Positions 4,526 through 5,751 of a stretch of DNA of 5,751 nt are shown one piece after another. Origin of the DNA: Jatrophihabitans sp. GTDB lineage: Bacteria > Actinomycetota > Actinomycetes > Mycobacteriales > Jatrophihabitantaceae. The notes beneath the pieces were generated by a model. It was not told the DNA's origin. It worked only from the letters and a program-made list of their open reading frames with translations, and searched no databases. The position numbers were made by a program, and so were the translations under genes. The stretch lies in the NCBI GenBank assembly GCA_004299665.1, contig SCQZ01000123.1:1-5751 (forward strand). The letters are read 5' to 3'. Numbering within the stretch: the first letter of the stretch is position 1; every line of letters starts with the position of its first letter.

Positions 4526-5751
4526 TACAGCGGGATGTTGCCGTGGGCGCCGCGGGCCGCGGGGACGGCGGCCAGCGCGGCGGTGATCGCGGCCCGGGTG
4601 CGGGCGGGGTCGATCAGTTCGTCGACGACGCCGATCTCGAGGGCGCGCCCGACGCCGCCGGCGATCCTCTCGTGCTCGGCCGCGAGTTCGGCGTGCAGCG
4701 CCTCGCGCTCCCCGGGCGGCGCGGCGGTGAGCTTGCGGCGGTGCAGGATGCCGACCGCGGCCGTGGCACCCATGACGGCGACCTCGGCGCCCGGCCACGC
4801 GAGGACCCGGTTGGAGCCGAGCGAGCGGGAGTTCATCGCGATGTAGGCGCCCCCGTACGTCTTGCGGGTCACCAGGGTGGCGCGGGGGACGACGGCCTCG
4901 CCGAAGGCGTGCAGCAGCTTGGCGCCGCGGCGCACGATGCCGTCCCACTCCTGGCCGACGCCGGGCAGGTAGCCGGGCACGTCCACGATCACGACCAGCG
5001 GGATGCCGAACGCGTCGCACATCCGCACGAAGCGCGCGGCCTTCTCCGCCGACGGCGAGTCGAGGCATCCGCCGAGGCGCAGCGGGTTGTTGGCGATGAC
5101 GCCCACCGTCCGCCCGGTCAGCCGGCCCAGCCCGGTGACGATGTTCGGGGCCCAGCGGGCGTGCAACTCCAGGAACGTCGCGCCGTCGAGGATGGCGGTG
5201 ACCAGCGGGTGGACGTCGTAGGCCCGCTTGGGGTTCTCCGGCAGCAACGCGCGCAGGTCCTCGTCCGGGCCGATCGCCGCGAGGTCGAAGGCACCCTGCT
5301 CGGCGAACAGCGCGGTCGCGGTGCGCGCGGCGGCCATCGCGTCGGCCTCGGAGGTCGTCACGACGTGCACCACGCCACTGCGTCGCCCGTGGGTGTCCGG
5401 GCCGCCGAGGGACTCCATGTCGACGTTCTCGCCGGTCACGGAGCGCACCACGTCCGGACCGGTGACGAAGACCCGCCCGCCGGTCGACATGATCACGACG
5501 TCGGTGAGCGCCGGGCCGTAGGCGGCGCCGCCGGCGGCGGGGCCGAGCACCACGGAGATCTGCGGTACCCGCCCGGATGCCCGGATCATCGCCTGGAACA
5601 CCTGCCCGACCGCGTGCAGGGCGACGACGCCCTCGGCCAGTCGTGCGCCGCCGGAGTGCCACAGCCCCAGCACCGGAACCCGCTCGCGCACCGCGAGGTC
5701 GATGGCGTCCACGACGTGACCGCAGCCGTCCTCACCCATCGCGCCGCCCAT
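4525..5751 (-). CDS. accD6: Acyl-CoA carboxylase beta (carboxyltransferase) subunit, AccD6-like, N-terminus cut off
   Basis: This biotin-dependent carboxyltransferase subunit transfers CO2 from biotin on the alpha subunit to acyl-CoA. AccD6-type enzymes make malonyl-CoA for fatty-acid and mycolic-acid synthesis; other paralogues prefer propionyl-CoA. The visible 408 residues hold both crotonase-fold halves. The N-terminal half has HSGGARLAEG (32-41), GPAAGGAAYGPALTD (70-84) and VTGPDVVRSVTGE (97-109), which form the acyl-CoA site and first oxyanion hole. The C-terminal half has NNPLRLGGCL (221-230), DVPGYLPGVGQEW (257-269), KTYGGAYIAMNSRSLG (297-312), WPGAEVAVMGATAAVGIL (319-336) and the family-typical ending NIPL. 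From memory it resembles mycobacterial AccD6 closely throughout. The ATG at 5751 falls in an internal conserved motif (VMGGAMG in relatives), so about 60 N-terminal residues lie outside the window. Substrate choice (acetyl- or propionyl-CoA) cannot be settled here. The GNAT gene follows on the same strand. Confidence 0.92.
   Translation of the reverse strand: MGGAMGEDGCGHVVDAIDLAVRERVPVLGLWHSGGARLAEGVVALHAVGQVFQAMIRASGRVPQISVVLGPAAGGAAYGPALTDVVIMSTGGRVFVTGPDVVRSVTGENVDMESLGGPDTHGRRSGVVHVVTTSEADAMAAARTATALFAEQGAFDLAAIGPDEDLRALLPENPKRAYDVHPLVTAILDGATFLELHARWAPNIVTGLGRLTGRTVGVIANNPLRLGGCLDSPSAEKAARFVRMCDAFGIPLVVIVDVPGYLPGVGQEWDGIVRRGAKLLHAFGEAVVPRATLVTRKTYGGAYIAMNSRSLGSNRVLAWPGAEVAVMGATAAVGILHRRKLTAAPPGEREALHAELAAEHERIAGGVGRALEIGVVDELIDPARTRAAITAALAAVPAARGAHGNIPL

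Noticed and set aside
3536..5662. A 708-codon open frame on the minus strand spanning the GNAT and carboxylase genes
   Set aside because: It is rich in Arg/Gly/Ala, has no recognisable motif, and lies out of frame under two well-supported genes. It is a high-GC artefact.
5749..5751. ATG at the right edge as the true start of the carboxylase gene
   Set aside because: It falls within a conserved internal motif, and the family's usual N-terminal 60 or so residues would be missing.
1..5751. CRISPR arrays, tRNA/rRNA genes, insertion sequences or prophage genes
   Set aside because: No spaced direct repeats, RNA-gene signatures, transposase or integrase motifs were found on either strand.

Overview
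The window comes from a high-GC actinobacterium. The evidence is third-codon G/C, SD-poor leaderless genes with TANNNT-type -10 boxes, a DUF3145 gene, and an AccD6-type acyl-CoA carboxylase beta subunit. The lineage is unresolved. The AccD6-like protein and likely nearby FAS-II genes suit Pseudonocardiales, Frankiales, Mycobacteriales or relatives; I cannot fix a genus.

Layout. Positions 1-99 are a comparatively AT-rich regulatory region with two inverted repeats and a leaderless promoter. 100-858 (+) encodes an HTH regulator with a C-terminal cysteine cluster of the kind that binds Fe-S or metal. It is followed after 17 bp by a LysE/RhtB-type exporter, 876-1496 (+), which has its own -10 box in the gap. 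1618-2133 (+) is a DUF3145 protein with a clear Shine-Dalgarno. It runs convergently, 8 bp apart, into 2142-3500 (-), an XRE-type HTH protein with a large uncharacterised C-terminal part that may be a degenerate P-loop/cytidylate-kinase-like fold. An intergenic stretch of about 145 bp carries a strong hairpin (terminator of the upstream minus-strand gene) and a GATAAT -10 box for the XRE gene. 3646-4443 (-) is a GNAT acetyltransferase, and 4525-5751 (-) is an acyl-CoA carboxylase carboxyltransferase subunit whose N-terminus lies beyond the right edge.

How the genes fit together. The right-hand minus-strand genes look like the tail of a fatty-acid-synthesis locus: malonyl-CoA supply by the carboxylase, with a GNAT gene in the same transcription unit. 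DUF3145 is, from recollection, a common neighbour of actinobacterial FAS-II genes, so its presence on the other strand suggests a locally rearranged version of that neighbourhood. The left-hand regulator/exporter pair looks like an independent module: a possibly redox- or metal-sensing regulator and a small-molecule efflux protein. No mobile element, CRISPR array, tRNA or rRNA is visible. The most distinctive points are the identical 6-nt spacing between -10 box and start codon for three genes, the C7 slippery run that would fuse regulator and exporter, and the unknown C-terminal domain of the XRE protein.
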